Source: an uncultured Bacteroides sp.
Lineage (GTDB): Bacteria; Bacteroidota; Bacteroidia; Bacteroidales; Bacteroidaceae
DNA: 63,276 nucleotides
Reading direction: 5' to 3'
Assembly (NCBI RefSeq): GCF_949298305.1
Contig: NZ_CASFWU010000007.1
Span: forward strand, 1 to 63,276
The notes under the pieces were generated by a model. That model saw nothing but the letters and a program-made list of their open reading frames with translations, was not told the DNA's origin and ran no database searches. Positions 33,730 through 43,404 of the stretch are shown here, in pieces. Made by a program: the position numbers and the translations under genes. The first letter of the stretch is position 1. The number at the start of each line of letters is the position of its first letter.

Positions 33730-34998
33730 ATGGATATGAATATGATATTGGCAAGCATTGGAGTATTCCTTGTGGTGGTTCTCCTGCTTGTTGTAATCCT
33801 GCTGGTCGCCAAGAACTTCCTGGTGCCCTCAGGCAATGTGAAACTCACCATGAACGGCGACAAGGTGCTGGACGTAGCTTCCGGCGGTACGTTGCTGAAT
33901 ACGCTGGCAGTCAACGGCGTCTATCTCTCTTCCGCTTGCGGTGGAAAAGGTTCGTGTGGCCAGTGCAAATGTCAGGTTGTAGAAGGCGGTGGCGAAATCC
34001 TGCCTTCCGAAGTTCCCCACTTTAGCCGCAAGCAGCAGAAAGACCACTGGCGTCTGGGCTGCCAGGTGAAGGTGAAAGGCGATATGGCCATTAAGGTGCC
34101 CGAAAGTGTATTGGGTGTGAAGGAATACGAATGTACCGTCATCTCCAACAAGAATGTGGCTACCTTCATCAAGGAGTTCAAGGTGCAGCTCCCTGCTGGT
34201 GCCCACATGGACTTCTTGCCGGGTTCGTATGCACAGATTAAGATTCCTGCATTCACCATGGACTACGACAAAGACATCGACAAGGGTCTTATCGGCGACG
34301 AGTATCTGCCCGCATGGCAGAAGTTCGGCCTCTTCCCCTTGAAGTGCGTCAACCCCGAACCTACTGTCCGTGCTTACTCCATGGCCAACTATCCGGCAGA
34401 GGGAGACGTGTTCATGCTGACGGTACGTATCGCCACTCCTCCGTTCAAGCCCGACCGCAGCGGCTTCATGGATGTCAATCCGGGTATCGCTTCTTCTTAT
34501 ATCTTTACCCTGAAGCCGGGTGACAAGGTAATCATGAGTGGTCCTTACGGAGATTTCCACCCGCACTTCGATTCCAAGAAGGAAATGATTTGGGTAGGTG
34601 GTGGTGCCGGTATGGCTCCGCTCCGTGCGCAGATTATGCACATGACCAAGACGCTGAACACGCGCGACCGCGAAATGCACTACTTCTACGGTGCACGTGC
34701 ACTGAACGAGGTGTTCTATCTGGACGACTTCCTCGGACTGGAAAAGGAATTCCCCAATTTCCACTTCCATCTGGCACTCGACCGTCCCGATCCTGCAGCC
34801 GATGCAGCAGGCGTGAAGTATACTCCGGGTTTTGTTCACACAGTAATGTATGATACTTACCTGAAGAACCACGAAGCTCCTGAGGACATCGAATACTACA
34901 TGTGCGGCCCCGGCCCGATGTCCAATGCCGTGGTCAACATGCTCGACAGTCTGGGTGTTGAGTCATCCAGCATCATGTACGATAACTTCGGCGGATAA
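33730..34998 (+). CDS. nqrF: Na+-translocating NADH:quinone reductase subunit F
   Basis: A 422-residue NADH-oxidising subunit. An N-terminal membrane helix (about 5-27) leads into a 2Fe-2S ferredoxin domain with Cys70, Cys76, Cys79 and Cys111. FAD-binding (RAYSMANYP) and NADH-binding (GGGAGMAPLRAQIMHM, then YMCGPGPM) modules follow. All cofactor residues are present, so the pump should be functional. It is the last gene of the operon. Confidence 0.97.
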   Translation: MDMNMILASIGVFLVVVLLLVVILLVAKNFLVPSGNVKLTMNGDKVLDVASGGTLLNTLAVNGVYLSSACGGKGSCGQCKCQVVEGGGEILPSEVPHFSRKQQKDHWRLGCQVKVKGDMAIKVPESVLGVKEYECTVISNKNVATFIKEFKVQLPAGAHMDFLPGSYAQIKIPAFTMDYDKDIDKGLIGDEYLPAWQKFGLFPLKCVNPEPTVRAYSMANYPAEGDVFMLTVRIATPPFKPDRSGFMDVNPGIASSYIFTLKPGDKVIMSGPYGDFHPHFDSKKEMIWVGGGAGMAPLRAQIMHMTKTLNTRDREMHYFYGARALNEVFYLDDFLGLEKEFPNFHFHLALDRPDPAADAAGVKYTPGFVHTVMYDTYLKNHEAPEDIEYYMCGPGPMSNAVVNMLDSLGVESSSIMYDNFGG

Positions 34999-35024
34999 TT
35001 TCGCATTTGTTTTTATAGTGATTG

Positions 35025-35071
35025 AGCCGGACAGCTATGGGCCTTACCATTGGTTGTCCGGCTTTGTTATT
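35025..35071 (+). terminator. Terminator of the nqr operon
   Basis: AGCCGGACA (35025-35033) pairs with TGTCCGGCT (35055-35063), then TTTGTTATTT. It begins 27 bases after the nqrF stop. Confidence 0.75.
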
Positions 35072-35092
35072 TGAGGCTTTGGAGATGTAGTA

Positions 35093-35136
35093 AAAGAGGC
35101 TCGGAGGGGTTGCCAAAGAGGCTCGGAGGTAAAGAT
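35093..35136. repeat. Second 22-base-period repeat (AAAGAGGCTCGGAGG)
   Basis: Two units begin at 35093 and 35115, exactly 22 bases apart, each opening with AAAGAGGCTCGGAGG. A weaker unit (TTGAGGCTTTGGAG) starts near 35071. Sequence is unrelated to the GCTTGCATGG repeat. The remainder of the gap up to 35270 holds only a promoter box. Confidence 0.7.
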
Positions 35137-35242
35137 GAAGGTGTCGGTGTATGTGTCGATATGTGGGTGTGTGTCTTACACTCTATAAACATTCCTCTTC
35201 TTTCTTTAGAATATATTTATTTCCTGTTTAGGCGCAAATTGC

Positions 35243-35250
35243 TAACTTTG
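35243..35250 (+). promoter_or_regulatory. -7 promoter box of the DUF5686 gene
   Basis: TAACTTTG, an exact TAnnTTTG, 20 bases before the ATG at 35271. A weak TTTA (35217-35220) lies 22 bases upstream. Confidence 0.6.
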
Positions 35251-35270
35251 CGACCTGATTATGATTTTGT

Positions 35271-37856
35271 ATGAAGTATAGATATTCTGTTTTCATCCTT
35301 TTTTTGTTACTTCTTCTCCATTCTTTGGGGATGTCTGCTCAGATTAAGGGTGTGATTACCGACTCACTTACCAATGAACCGTTGATGTACATCACCGTGC
35401 AATATGAAGGTAAGGGTATTGGAACCATTTCCAATGGGGCCGGTGAGTATCAGGTCGAAACTCCCAAAGGATTGAATGAATTGACCTTTTCTGCCATAGG
35501 TTATGTGACGAAGCGGGTGAAGTTTGCCCCCGGTACCAAGGTGCTGGACGTACAGCTGGCGCCTGCTGACGTGATGTTGTCTGAAGTGGTGGTGAAACCC
35601 AAGAAGGAGAAATATTCGCGCAAGAATAATCCGGCTGTGGATTTCATGCGTAAAGTGATAGCGCATAAGAAGGCTCTGAAGCTCGAGGAAAATGACTATT
35701 ACCAGTATTTGAAGTATGAGAAGATGAAGATGTCGCTCAACGATGTCACTCCCGAGAAATTGGAAAAAGGCATTTACAAGAAATTTTCCTTCTTTAAGGA
35801 TCAGGTGGAGGAGTCACCGAAGACCAACAAGATGATTCTTCCCATCTCCATCAAGGAGACAGCCTCGCGCACTATTTACCGGAAAGATCCCAAAAGCAAG
35901 AAGACTATCATCGAAGGCATGAACTCCTCGGGCATTGAAGAGTTCTTCAATACCGGCGATATGCTGGGTACTATTCTGAACGATGTGTTCTCGGATATCA
36001 ATATCTACGATGACGACATCCGCCTTCTGCAACGTCGTTTTGTCAGCCCCATCGGGCGCGGAGCCATTACTTTCTATAAGTATTATCTGATGGACACCCT
36101 CATGGTGGACAAGCAGGAGTGCGTACACCTGACGTTTGTGCCACAGAATCCGCAGGACTTCGGCTTCACAGGCCATCTGTATGTGGTGCGTGACTCTTCC
36201 TACGCCGTGAAGCGCTGTACCATGAACCTGCCCAAGAAGACGGGTGTGAATTTTGTGGAGAACATGGATATTGTGCAGCAGTACGAGCAGATGCCGGACA
36301 GTACCTGGGTGTTGACCGATGATGACATGACAGTGGAGCTGACTTTCGTGAAGGGCATTCAGGGATTGGAGGTGCAGCGCACGACGAAATATACCGACTA
36401 TAAGTTTGACGAGATAGAGCCCCGTCTTTTTCGTCTGAAGGGTAATGTCATCAAGGAGGCAAATATGATGTCTAAAACCGACGAGTATTGGGCACAGGTG
36501 AGGCAGGTACCGCTTACGAAGAAGGAGAGCAACATGGACTTGTTCATGAATCGCATTGAGCAGATACCGGGCTTCAAGTATGTCATTTTTGGAGCCAAGG
36601 CGCTGATTGAGAACTTCGTGGAGACGGGCAGTAAGGAACATCCCAGTAAGGTTGACATCGGCCCCATCAACACCATGATAACCAGTAATTACGTGAATGG
36701 AACCCGTTTCCGCCTGAGTGCCATGACTACGGGTAACTTGCATCCTCACTGGAGTTTCAGCGGCTATGGCGCTTACGGTACCAAGGACAAGAAATGGTTC
36801 TACTCGGGAGAGGCAGCCTATTCGTTCAACAAACGGGAGTATGTCTTGTGGGAGTTTCCCAAACATTACCTGGCTTTCAAATACACGTATGATGTGATGT
36901 CGCCCATGGACAAATACCTCATGACGGATAAGGACAATATGTTCGTCGGCTGGAAGTGGGCAACGGTAGACCAGATGTCCTACATCCGTGATGCGACCCT
37001 GACGTACGAGCTCGAGACCAATACCGGCTTCTCCATGATGGCCATGGCCCGTCACCGCAACGACCAGCCGGCCGGTATCTTGCAGTATTGGAAGAATAAC
37101 GGTGCCGTAGCAGGGCAGTTGGATGAGACGAATACTCTGGTTCATGACATGACCACCGCCGAGTTGGGCGTGACCCTGCGTTATGCGCCCGGTGAGACTT
37201 TCATCAATACGAAGCAGCGGCGTGTCCCCGTTTCACTGGATGCGCCGGTGTTTACCCTTTCTCATACCATTGGTTTCAAGGGAGTGTTTGGGGGAGAATA
37301 TAATTTCAATCTGACGGAGCTTGGTTTACGCAAACGTTTCTGGTTCGGTTCGTGGGGGAAGATAGACATTACAGCCAGGGCAGGAGCTCAGTGGAATACG
37401 GTGCCTTTCCCCTTGCTGAATCTTCCGATGGCCAACCTTTCTTATATCACCCAAAATAACGAGTCGTTTTGCCTCATCAATAACATGGAGTTTCTGAATG
37501 ACCGTTATGCCTCGTTGGCTTTGAGCTATGATATGAATGGTAAGCTGTTTAACCGTATTCCACTCATCAAGAAGCTGAAGTGGCGTGAACGGTTCAGAAT
37601 CCGTGGCCTTTGGGGAACGTTGACGGACAAGAATAATCCCTATAAGAGCCATAATCCAGACCTCTTCCTGTTTCCGATGCGTGATGGGATGCCGACCAGC
37701 TACGTGATGGGCAAAACTCCCTATATAGAAGCCAGTATAGGCATATACAACATCTTCAAGCTGTTGCATATAGAATATGTCCGTCGTCTGACTTATACCA
37801 ATATGCCGGGAGTACAGAAGGATGGAATACGCTTTATGATATTGACGATATTTTAA
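35271..37856 (+). CDS. DUF5686 protein with carboxypeptidase-like regulatory domain
   Basis: An 861-residue exported protein: signal peptide (about 1-23, ending GMSAQ), a CarboxypepD_reg-like domain at about 25-105 (IKGVITDSLTNEPLMYITV), then a DUF5686 region that ends in many aromatic beta strands (about 450-861), consistent with an outer-membrane barrel. It lacks a TonB plug, so it is not a SusC-type transporter. The family is widespread in Bacteroidetes with no known function. rarA starts 17 bases downstream and is probably cotranscribed. Confidence 0.82.
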   Translation: MKYRYSVFILFLLLLLHSLGMSAQIKGVITDSLTNEPLMYITVQYEGKGIGTISNGAGEYQVETPKGLNELTFSAIGYVTKRVKFAPGTKVLDVQLAPADVMLSEVVVKPKKEKYSRKNNPAVDFMRKVIAHKKALKLEENDYYQYLKYEKMKMSLNDVTPEKLEKGIYKKFSFFKDQVEESPKTNKMILPISIKETASRTIYRKDPKSKKTIIEGMNSSGIEEFFNTGDMLGTILNDVFSDINIYDDDIRLLQRRFVSPIGRGAITFYKYYLMDTLMVDKQECVHLTFVPQNPQDFGFTGHLYVVRDSSYAVKRCTMNLPKKTGVNFVENMDIVQQYEQMPDSTWVLTDDDMTVELTFVKGIQGLEVQRTTKYTDYKFDEIEPRLFRLKGNVIKEANMMSKTDEYWAQVRQVPLTKKESNMDLFMNRIEQIPGFKYVIFGAKALIENFVETGSKEHPSKVDIGPINTMITSNYVNGTRFRLSAMTTGNLHPHWSFSGYGAYGTKDKKWFYSGEAAYSFNKREYVLWEFPKHYLAFKYTYDVMSPMDKYLMTDKDNMFVGWKWATVDQMSYIRDATLTYELETNTGFSMMAMARHRNDQPAGILQYWKNNGAVAGQLDETNTLVHDMTTAELGVTLRYAPGETFINTKQRRVPVSLDAPVFTLSHTIGFKGVFGGEYNFNLTELGLRKRFWFGSWGKIDITARAGAQWNTVPFPLLNLPMANLSYITQNNESFCLINNMEFLNDRYASLALSYDMNGKLFNRIPLIKKLKWRERFRIRGLWGTLTDKNNPYKSHNPDLFLFPMRDGMPTSYVMGKTPYIEASIGIYNIFKLLHIEYVRRLTYTNMPGVQKDGIRFMILTIF

Positions 37857-37873
37857 GAGAAGGAGAGAGCAAA

Positions 37874-39145
37874 GTGCAACCGTTGGCAGAGCGGCTTCGG
37901 CCCAAGACATTGGATGAGTACATCGGTCAGAAACATTTGGTGGGACCGGGTGCGGTATTGCGCAAGATGATTGACGCAGGACGTATTTCTTCGTTTATCT
38001 TGTGGGGACCTCCTGGGGTAGGAAAGACTACGCTGGCACAGATTATAGCCAACAAGCTTGAGACACCTTTCTATACGCTCAGTGCTGTGACCAGTGGTGT
38101 GAAGGACGTGCGTGACGTGATAGACCGGGCGAAGAACAACCGTTTCTTTTCGCAGGCAGGCCCTATTCTTTTCATTGACGAAATCCATCGGTTCAGCAAA
38201 TCACAGCAGGACTCTCTCTTGGGGGCGGTGGAGCAGGGAATAGTCACCTTGATAGGCGCTACTACCGAGAACCCGTCATTCGAAGTCATCCGTCCCTTGC
38301 TTTCACGTTGTCAGCTCTATGTCCTGAAGTCGCTTGAGAAGGATGATCTGCTCGAGCTGCTCCAGCGTGCCATCACTACCGATGTCGTGCTGAAGGAGCG
38401 CCGGATTGAACTGAAAGAGACAACCGCCATGCTGCGTTATAGCGGGGGGGATGCCCGCAAGTTGCTCAACATCTTGGAACTTGTGGTGTCGTCAGAGTCG
38501 GCTGACCCGGTGGTGATTACCGACGAGTTGGTGACCGAACGTCTGCAACAGAATCCCTTGGCTTACGATAAGGACGGTGAGATGCACTATGATATCATTT
38601 CTGCTTTCATCAAGTCCATTCGAGGAAGCGACCCCGATGCTGCCATTTACTGGCTGGCGCGCATGGTGGAAGGTGGTGAGGATCCTGCTTTCATTGCCCG
38701 CAGGTTAGTCATCTCAGCCTCGGAAGATATCGGCTTGGCCAATCCCAACGCCCTTCTGCTGGCCAACGCTTGCTTTGACACCGTTATGAAGGTAGGGTGG
38801 CCTGAGGGACGCATCCCTCTGGCTGAAACGACCATCTATCTGGCTACCAGCCCCAAAAGCAACTCTGCCTATATGGCTATCAACAATGCTTTGGATTTAG
38901 TGAGGCAGACGGGCAACCTGCCAGTCCCCTTGCATCTGCGCAATGCCCCTACCAAGCTGATGAAGCAGTTGGGCTATGGCGACAACTACAAGTATGCACA
39001 CGACTATCCCGGCCACTTCGTCCGCCAGCAGTTCATGCCCGATGAACTGAGAGACCGCCGCATCTGGGAACCTCAGGACAATGCTGCCGAGCAGAAACAT
39101 AAGGAACGTATGGTGCAACTTTGGGGCGACCGCTTTAAAAAGTAG
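37874..39145 (+). CDS. rarA: Replication-associated recombination protein RarA (MgsA)
   Basis: A 423-residue AAA+ ATPase acting at stalled replication forks. Walker A GPPGVGKTT (45-53), Walker B FIDEIHRF with Asp102-Glu103, sensor 1 GATTENPSF and sensor 2 SGGDARKLLN are all visible, followed by the RarA C-terminal domain (GSDPDAAIYWLARM, SSEDIGLANP-like). The start is GTG at 37874, placing PLAERLRPKTLDEYIGQ at the N-terminus where the family has it. Confidence 0.95.
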   Translation: MQPLAERLRPKTLDEYIGQKHLVGPGAVLRKMIDAGRISSFILWGPPGVGKTTLAQIIANKLETPFYTLSAVTSGVKDVRDVIDRAKNNRFFSQAGPILFIDEIHRFSKSQQDSLLGAVEQGIVTLIGATTENPSFEVIRPLLSRCQLYVLKSLEKDDLLELLQRAITTDVVLKERRIELKETTAMLRYSGGDARKLLNILELVVSSESADPVVITDELVTERLQQNPLAYDKDGEMHYDIISAFIKSIRGSDPDAAIYWLARMVEGGEDPAFIARRLVISASEDIGLANPNALLLANACFDTVMKVGWPEGRIPLAETTIYLATSPKSNSAYMAINNALDLVRQTGNLPVPLHLRNAPTKLMKQLGYGDNYKYAHDYPGHFVRQQFMPDELRDRRIWEPQDNAAEQKHKERMVQLWGDRFKK

Positions 39146-39179
39146 GCCGACAGACAGATTTTGACAAACTCTATATAAT

Positions 39180-40136
39180 ATGAAAATTGTAGTACTGGAC
39201 GGCTATGCCGCCAACCCCGGAGACCTTTCCTGGGATGAACTGAGAACTTTGGGCGAATGTGTCATCTATGATCGTACTGCACCCGAAGAAGTATTGGAAC
39301 GCGCTGCCGGCGCTGAAATTCTGCTAACAAACAAGGTGCCCCTGTCCGCAGAAACCATGGCAGCTTTGCCCGATTTGAAGTATGTCGGTGTAATGGCCAC
39401 GGGGTATAACATCATTGATGTGGAAGCGGCCCGCAATCGGGGTATTGTGGTGACCAATATTCCTGCATACAGCACAGCCTCGGTTGCCCAAATGGTCTTT
39501 GCTCACATTCTGAACATCACCATGCAGGTACAACATCATTCTGACGAGGTTCATCAAGGACGTTGGACCCGCAATGCTGACTTCTGTTTTTGGGATACTC
39601 CTTTGATTGAGTTACACGGCAAGAAGATAGGCATCGTCGGCTTGGGTAATACGGGGTTTGCTACGGCTCGTGTAGCCATAGGCTTCGGTATGGAGGTCTA
39701 TGCCTATACTTCCAAGTCGCCTTTTCAGCTCCCACCTGAAATCAGGAAGATGGATTTGGACCAGCTTTTCCAGGAGTGTGATATCATCAGCCTGAATTGT
39801 CCGTTGACTGAGGCTACGCGCGGTATGGTTGATTCCCGCCGTCTGCACCAGATGAAACCTACTGCCATCCTGATTAATACAGGACGTGGGCCGCTGGTGA
39901 ACGAACAGGATTTGGCAGATGCTCTCAACGATGGTGTCATCTATGCCGCTGGTGTTGACGTGCTTTCTCAAGAACCGCCGCGTGCCGACAATCCCCTCCT
40001 GACGGCCCGTAACTGCTTCATTACTCCCCATGTGGCTTGGGCCACTACCGCCGCGCGCGAACGTCTGATGCAAATACTGCTGGATAACATCAGAGGTTAT
40101 CTGGATGGTAAGGTTATCAATAACGTGGCCCGCTGA
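39180..40136 (+). CDS. D-2-hydroxyacid dehydrogenase (glycerate dehydrogenase-like)
   Basis: A 318-residue NAD-dependent dehydrogenase. The Rossmann motif GLGNTG is at about 152-157. The catalytic set is present: Arg in INTGRGPLVNE, Glu in VLSQEPP and His in TPHVAWAT. The closest relatives are HprA-type hydroxypyruvate/glycerate dehydrogenases, which interconvert D-glycerate and hydroxypyruvate. The gene follows rarA by 34 bases. A glycerate kinase is encoded at 14-15 kb but no operon links them. Confidence 0.88.
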   Translation: MKIVVLDGYAANPGDLSWDELRTLGECVIYDRTAPEEVLERAAGAEILLTNKVPLSAETMAALPDLKYVGVMATGYNIIDVEAARNRGIVVTNIPAYSTASVAQMVFAHILNITMQVQHHSDEVHQGRWTRNADFCFWDTPLIELHGKKIGIVGLGNTGFATARVAIGFGMEVYAYTSKSPFQLPPEIRKMDLDQLFQECDIISLNCPLTEATRGMVDSRRLHQMKPTAILINTGRGPLVNEQDLADALNDGVIYAAGVDVLSQEPPRADNPLLTARNCFITPHVAWATTAARERLMQILLDNIRGYLDGKVINNVAR

Positions 40137-40503
40137 GGGTGAGGGGCTACAGTCGGTTGTTGCCTGGTCTTTCTTAAGACTGGAAGAGTTTTGGGAAGGC
40201 TTTGAGAGGAAGCTAATGGCTGAAAAGAGATGAAAACGTACTAACATTCTGTTATTGCCTTCGTTTCAAACCTATTATGACAATTGATGCTAAGTGTAGC
40301 CTGGACAAAGTGAAGAATCTCGAATACAGCTGTTGATGTTATGAATATATTCACTTTGTCCAGGATGGCATTGCGTTCAGACTTTGATACAGTCTCTACA
40401 CAATTCTGACATGTAGGATGTTTGGTGGTCAAAATTTATAAATCGTAATTAGTCTGGATAAATCATCCTCCCATAATTCTTATCGGGGGCTTTTTGATGA
40501 GTG
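40137..40503. other. Intergenic region with a 15-base palindrome
   Basis: The gap between the dehydrogenase and ROK genes, which converge. It contains the inverted repeat listed separately. Text around it (on the minus strand GTCTGAACGCAATG, then GAGATTCTTCACTTTGTCC) resembles a decayed dispersed repeat. No gene is supported. Confidence 0.5.
40300..40364. repeat. Perfect 15-base inverted repeat
   Basis: CCTGGACAAAGTGAA (40300-40314) and TTCACTTTGTCCAGG (40350-40364) are exact complements with a 35-base loop. No T-run follows. It may serve as a two-way 3' hairpin, or be part of a small dispersed element. Confidence 0.75.
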
Positions 40504-41712
40504 TCAGTCCTCAAACAGCTTGTTTCTGGAAAGCAGGCACGTACCGGTTACTCCGGCCTTATCTTGCAGTTTGGAGAGTTCGATGGCTGAATCTTTGTTA
40601 ACCAGATTCAGCGAATACTTTCTGACGGCGCTCTTGACGGGTTGCAGGATGTAGTCGCCCGTCAGAGCCAGTGTACCTCCAATGATGACAAGCTCTGGAT
40701 TCAGCAGGTTGATGAGTCCTGCAACATAGCGTCCCAGTTTACGCCCGATTTCTTCGACCAACTCAATGCAGAGCACGTCTTCCTTGTTGGTGGCATCTAC
40801 AATCTCGTCCAGCATCAACGGTGTCTTGTCAGTCAGAATACGTTGGGACAAGATGGACGATTGCCCTTTTCTTACCCGTTCGCACAAGATGCGGTGCAGA
40901 GCCATGCCCGACACTTCGGTTTCGAGGCATCCCTTCTTGCCGCAGTGGCAGATGATTTCATTGTCGAAAACATTGAAATGTCCGAATTCGCCCGAAAAGC
41001 CTGAATGTCCTTTATGAATTTTTCCGTCAATAATCAAGGAAGAACCTAACCCCCAACTGATGTTGATGTATACAATGTCCTTTTGCCCTTTGACATTACC
41101 TTTTAGCATTTCACCATAGGCCATGGCGCGGGTGTCGTTGTCTATGCAGACCGGATAGTTCAATTTCTCGCTTAGAATTTCAGCCAATGGACGCTCATTG
41201 AAGTTAAATGTGCTGAAGCTATATCCTTCGTCCGGATTGACTCGCCCTGAGATATTGATGCCTATTTGTAGTATTTTATCTTTTACCTCGGAGTTTCGTT
41301 CGATAAATTCCCTGATGTGTCGACAAAGCAGTTCTAACCCTTCGGGAGTATTTTCCAAATGGCATTTGATACCCATTTTCAAATCCACCCAATCACCCGT
41401 GAAATTCATAAGCCCTATGTGCAGGCAATAGGATTTGATATCCACCCCAACCAGATACCCAGAGTTGGGGTTTAGCCCGTATAAGCTGGGTGGTCTGCCT
41501 TCGCTGGTTTCTTGCTTCCCATAATTGACGATGTATCCTTCATCACACATTTCAGTGATGAATTTGGTTACTGTGGGGACGCTTAGGTCTATTTCTTTGG
41601 CCAGGTCGGGTATGGTGGAGAAACTATTGTATAAGTAATGTGTAATGATTTTCTTTCGGGTCATCATGCTTTTGGATCCCTTTTCTATTTCTCCAAATAA
41701 TCGTTGCGCCAT
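40504..41712 (-). CDS. ROK-family transcriptional regulator
   Basis: A 402-residue ROK protein with an N-terminal winged helix (about 15-75, TIPDLAKEIDLSVPTVTKFI) for DNA binding and a sugar-kinase-like domain. The ROK zinc motif CHCGKKGCLE is present, and so are GVDIKSYCLHIGL and NPELVIIGGTL. NagC/Mlc-type regulators sense sugars or sugar phosphates. It starts 519 bases from the divergent iron alcohol dehydrogenase, whose promoter it could control; this is inference. Confidence 0.9.
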   Translation of the reverse strand: MAQRLFGEIEKGSKSMMTRKKIITHYLYNSFSTIPDLAKEIDLSVPTVTKFITEMCDEGYIVNYGKQETSEGRPPSLYGLNPNSGYLVGVDIKSYCLHIGLMNFTGDWVDLKMGIKCHLENTPEGLELLCRHIREFIERNSEVKDKILQIGINISGRVNPDEGYSFSTFNFNERPLAEILSEKLNYPVCIDNDTRAMAYGEMLKGNVKGQKDIVYINISWGLGSSLIIDGKIHKGHSGFSGEFGHFNVFDNEIICHCGKKGCLETEVSGMALHRILCERVRKGQSSILSQRILTDKTPLMLDEIVDATNKEDVLCIELVEEIGRKLGRYVAGLINLLNPELVIIGGTLALTGDYILQPVKSAVRKYSLNLVNKDSAIELSKLQDKAGVTGTCLLSRNKLFED

Positions 41713-42231
41713 ATTATGAATTAGATTTTATTTATTTCCCTGTTTTGTCATTCCTGTTGAAAGCCTTGAGCATTATGTTGGCTTTTTACAAATATACGAC
41801 TTCTCTTTTAAAATTCATTCTTCTATCTGACTTTTTTTATGCTTTGTGTTGCTTCTTAAATGATTCCTGCTACTATGCCTGAATAATCTGTATTTACGGT
41901 TGGCCGGTATTTTAACAGGTCGGGAGTTGGCTTTATCGGGCATAGGCAGGAGTTCCGGATATACAGGGGCATATAATTGCAGAAAAGTAAAGAGAGGAGA
42001 GAACAGTTGGGGCATCTGTTGTAGGGAAATCTCTGTATAGATTAGCATTATTTTACAGAATGAAACGACATACGTTTGAAGGAATCTTAGTACTTTTGTC
42101 TGGCTTTTGTCGGGATGTTTTGAAGGGAATGTTTGCCGTTTCTGATTTCAAGTTACAATAATCATATTTCCGCTTCTTCTTCATTCTTATTGTGAAAAGA
42201 AGGAGCAGATGTATAAACAATAAGAAGTGAT
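41713..42231. other. Divergent spacer between ROK and alcohol dehydrogenase
   Basis: 519 bases with both promoters expected but none matching TAnnTTTG convincingly near the starts. A 77-codon minus-strand frame (41815-42048) looks noncoding. No strong palindrome that would mark a ROK operator is seen. Confidence 0.4.
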
Positions 42232-43404
42232 ATGAACAATTTTATCTTTTACAGTCCTACCGAGTTCGTTTTCGGCAAGGATACAGAGAAACAAGTGGGT
42301 GGCTTGGCCGTGAAGTATGGTGCAAGCAAGGTGTTGGTGGTTTATGGTGGTGGTTCGGCCAAGCGGAGCGGTCTGTTGGACCGTGTAAAGCGGTCATTGA
42401 CCGATGCCGGTACGGTGATTTACGAACTGGGAGGCATACAGCCCAATCCGGTAGATACCAAGGTCTATGAGGGCATTGAACTGGCTCGCCGCGAAGGGGT
42501 GGAGATGCTGATTGCCGTAGGTGGCGGTTCGGTCATCGACACGGCAAAGGCCATAGCGGCCGGTGTGCCCTACGAAGGTGACTTCTGGGATTTCTTCCTG
42601 GGCAAGGCCGAGGTCAAGAAGGCGTTGAAGGTGGGTGTGGTGCTCACGATTCCTGCTGCCGGTAGCGAAGGTTCGGGCGACAGTGTGATTACCAAGGTTG
42701 AGACCCTTCAGAAGCTGGGCATGCACGCACCCGAGGCATTGCGTCCTGTTTTTTCCATCATGAACCCTGAGCTGACCTATACGTTGCCTCCTTTCCAGAC
42801 GGCTTGCGGCGTGGCTGACATGATGGCGCACATCATGGAGCGCTATTTCAGCAATACGAAGGAAGTGGAAGTGTCCGACCGCCTGTGTGAAGGTGTGCTG
42901 AAGGCTATCATTGAAGAGGCCCCCAAGGTGATGGCAGATCCTCACGACTATGATGCGCGTGCCAACCTGATGTGGGCCGGTATGGTGGCACACAACGGGA
43001 CGTGCGGCGTAGGATGCGAAGAGGACTGGGCTTCACATGCCATGGAGCACGAGGTGAGCGCTCTCTATGACGTAGCCCATGGCGCCGGTCTGGCTGTCAT
43101 CTTCCCTGCGTGGATGACGTGGATGACTACGCACAACCTCCACAAACTGGTACAATATGCCGTGCGCGTATGGGATGCACCTGCCGAGGGCAATCCTGAA
43201 GCGGTCGCCCTTGAGGGTATCCGCCGTCTGCGCCGTTTCTTCTCATCGTTGGGACTGCCCATCACGCTCAGGGAACTGGGCATTGACCATCCGGACATGG
43301 ACCGCATGGTGGAGAACCTGCACCGCAACAAGGGCGAGCTGCTGGGAAACTATGTGAAGCTGACCCGCGAGGACACCCGGGAGATTTATCGGATGGCCTA
43401 TTAG
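42232..43404 (+). CDS. Iron-containing alcohol dehydrogenase (YqhD/BdhA type)
   Basis: A 390-residue group III dehydrogenase. The NAD(P) loop GGGSVIDTAKAIAAG lies around 98-112 and PAAGSEGSGDSVIT at 139-152. Metal ligands are expected in CGVADMMAHIMERY and in the His-rich SHAMEHEVSALYDVAHGAGLA. It reduces aldehydes to alcohols with NAD(P)H, probably in detoxification or fermentation. Its stop overlaps the HTCS stop by 4 bases in convergent orientation, so it is not part of that operon. Confidence 0.9.
   Translation: MNNFIFYSPTEFVFGKDTEKQVGGLAVKYGASKVLVVYGGGSAKRSGLLDRVKRSLTDAGTVIYELGGIQPNPVDTKVYEGIELARREGVEMLIAVGGGSVIDTAKAIAAGVPYEGDFWDFFLGKAEVKKALKVGVVLTIPAAGSEGSGDSVITKVETLQKLGMHAPEALRPVFSIMNPELTYTLPPFQTACGVADMMAHIMERYFSNTKEVEVSDRLCEGVLKAIIEEAPKVMADPHDYDARANLMWAGMVAHNGTCGVGCEEDWASHAMEHEVSALYDVAHGAGLAVIFPAWMTWMTTHNLHKLVQYAVRVWDAPAEGNPEAVALEGIRRLRRFFSSLGLPITLRELGIDHPDMDRMVENLHRNKGELLGNYVKLTREDTREIYRMAY

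Noticed and set aside
42232..43404. Alcohol dehydrogenase as part of the utilization locus
   Set aside because: It converges on the HTCS and has its own upstream region; there is no functional link to glycan use.
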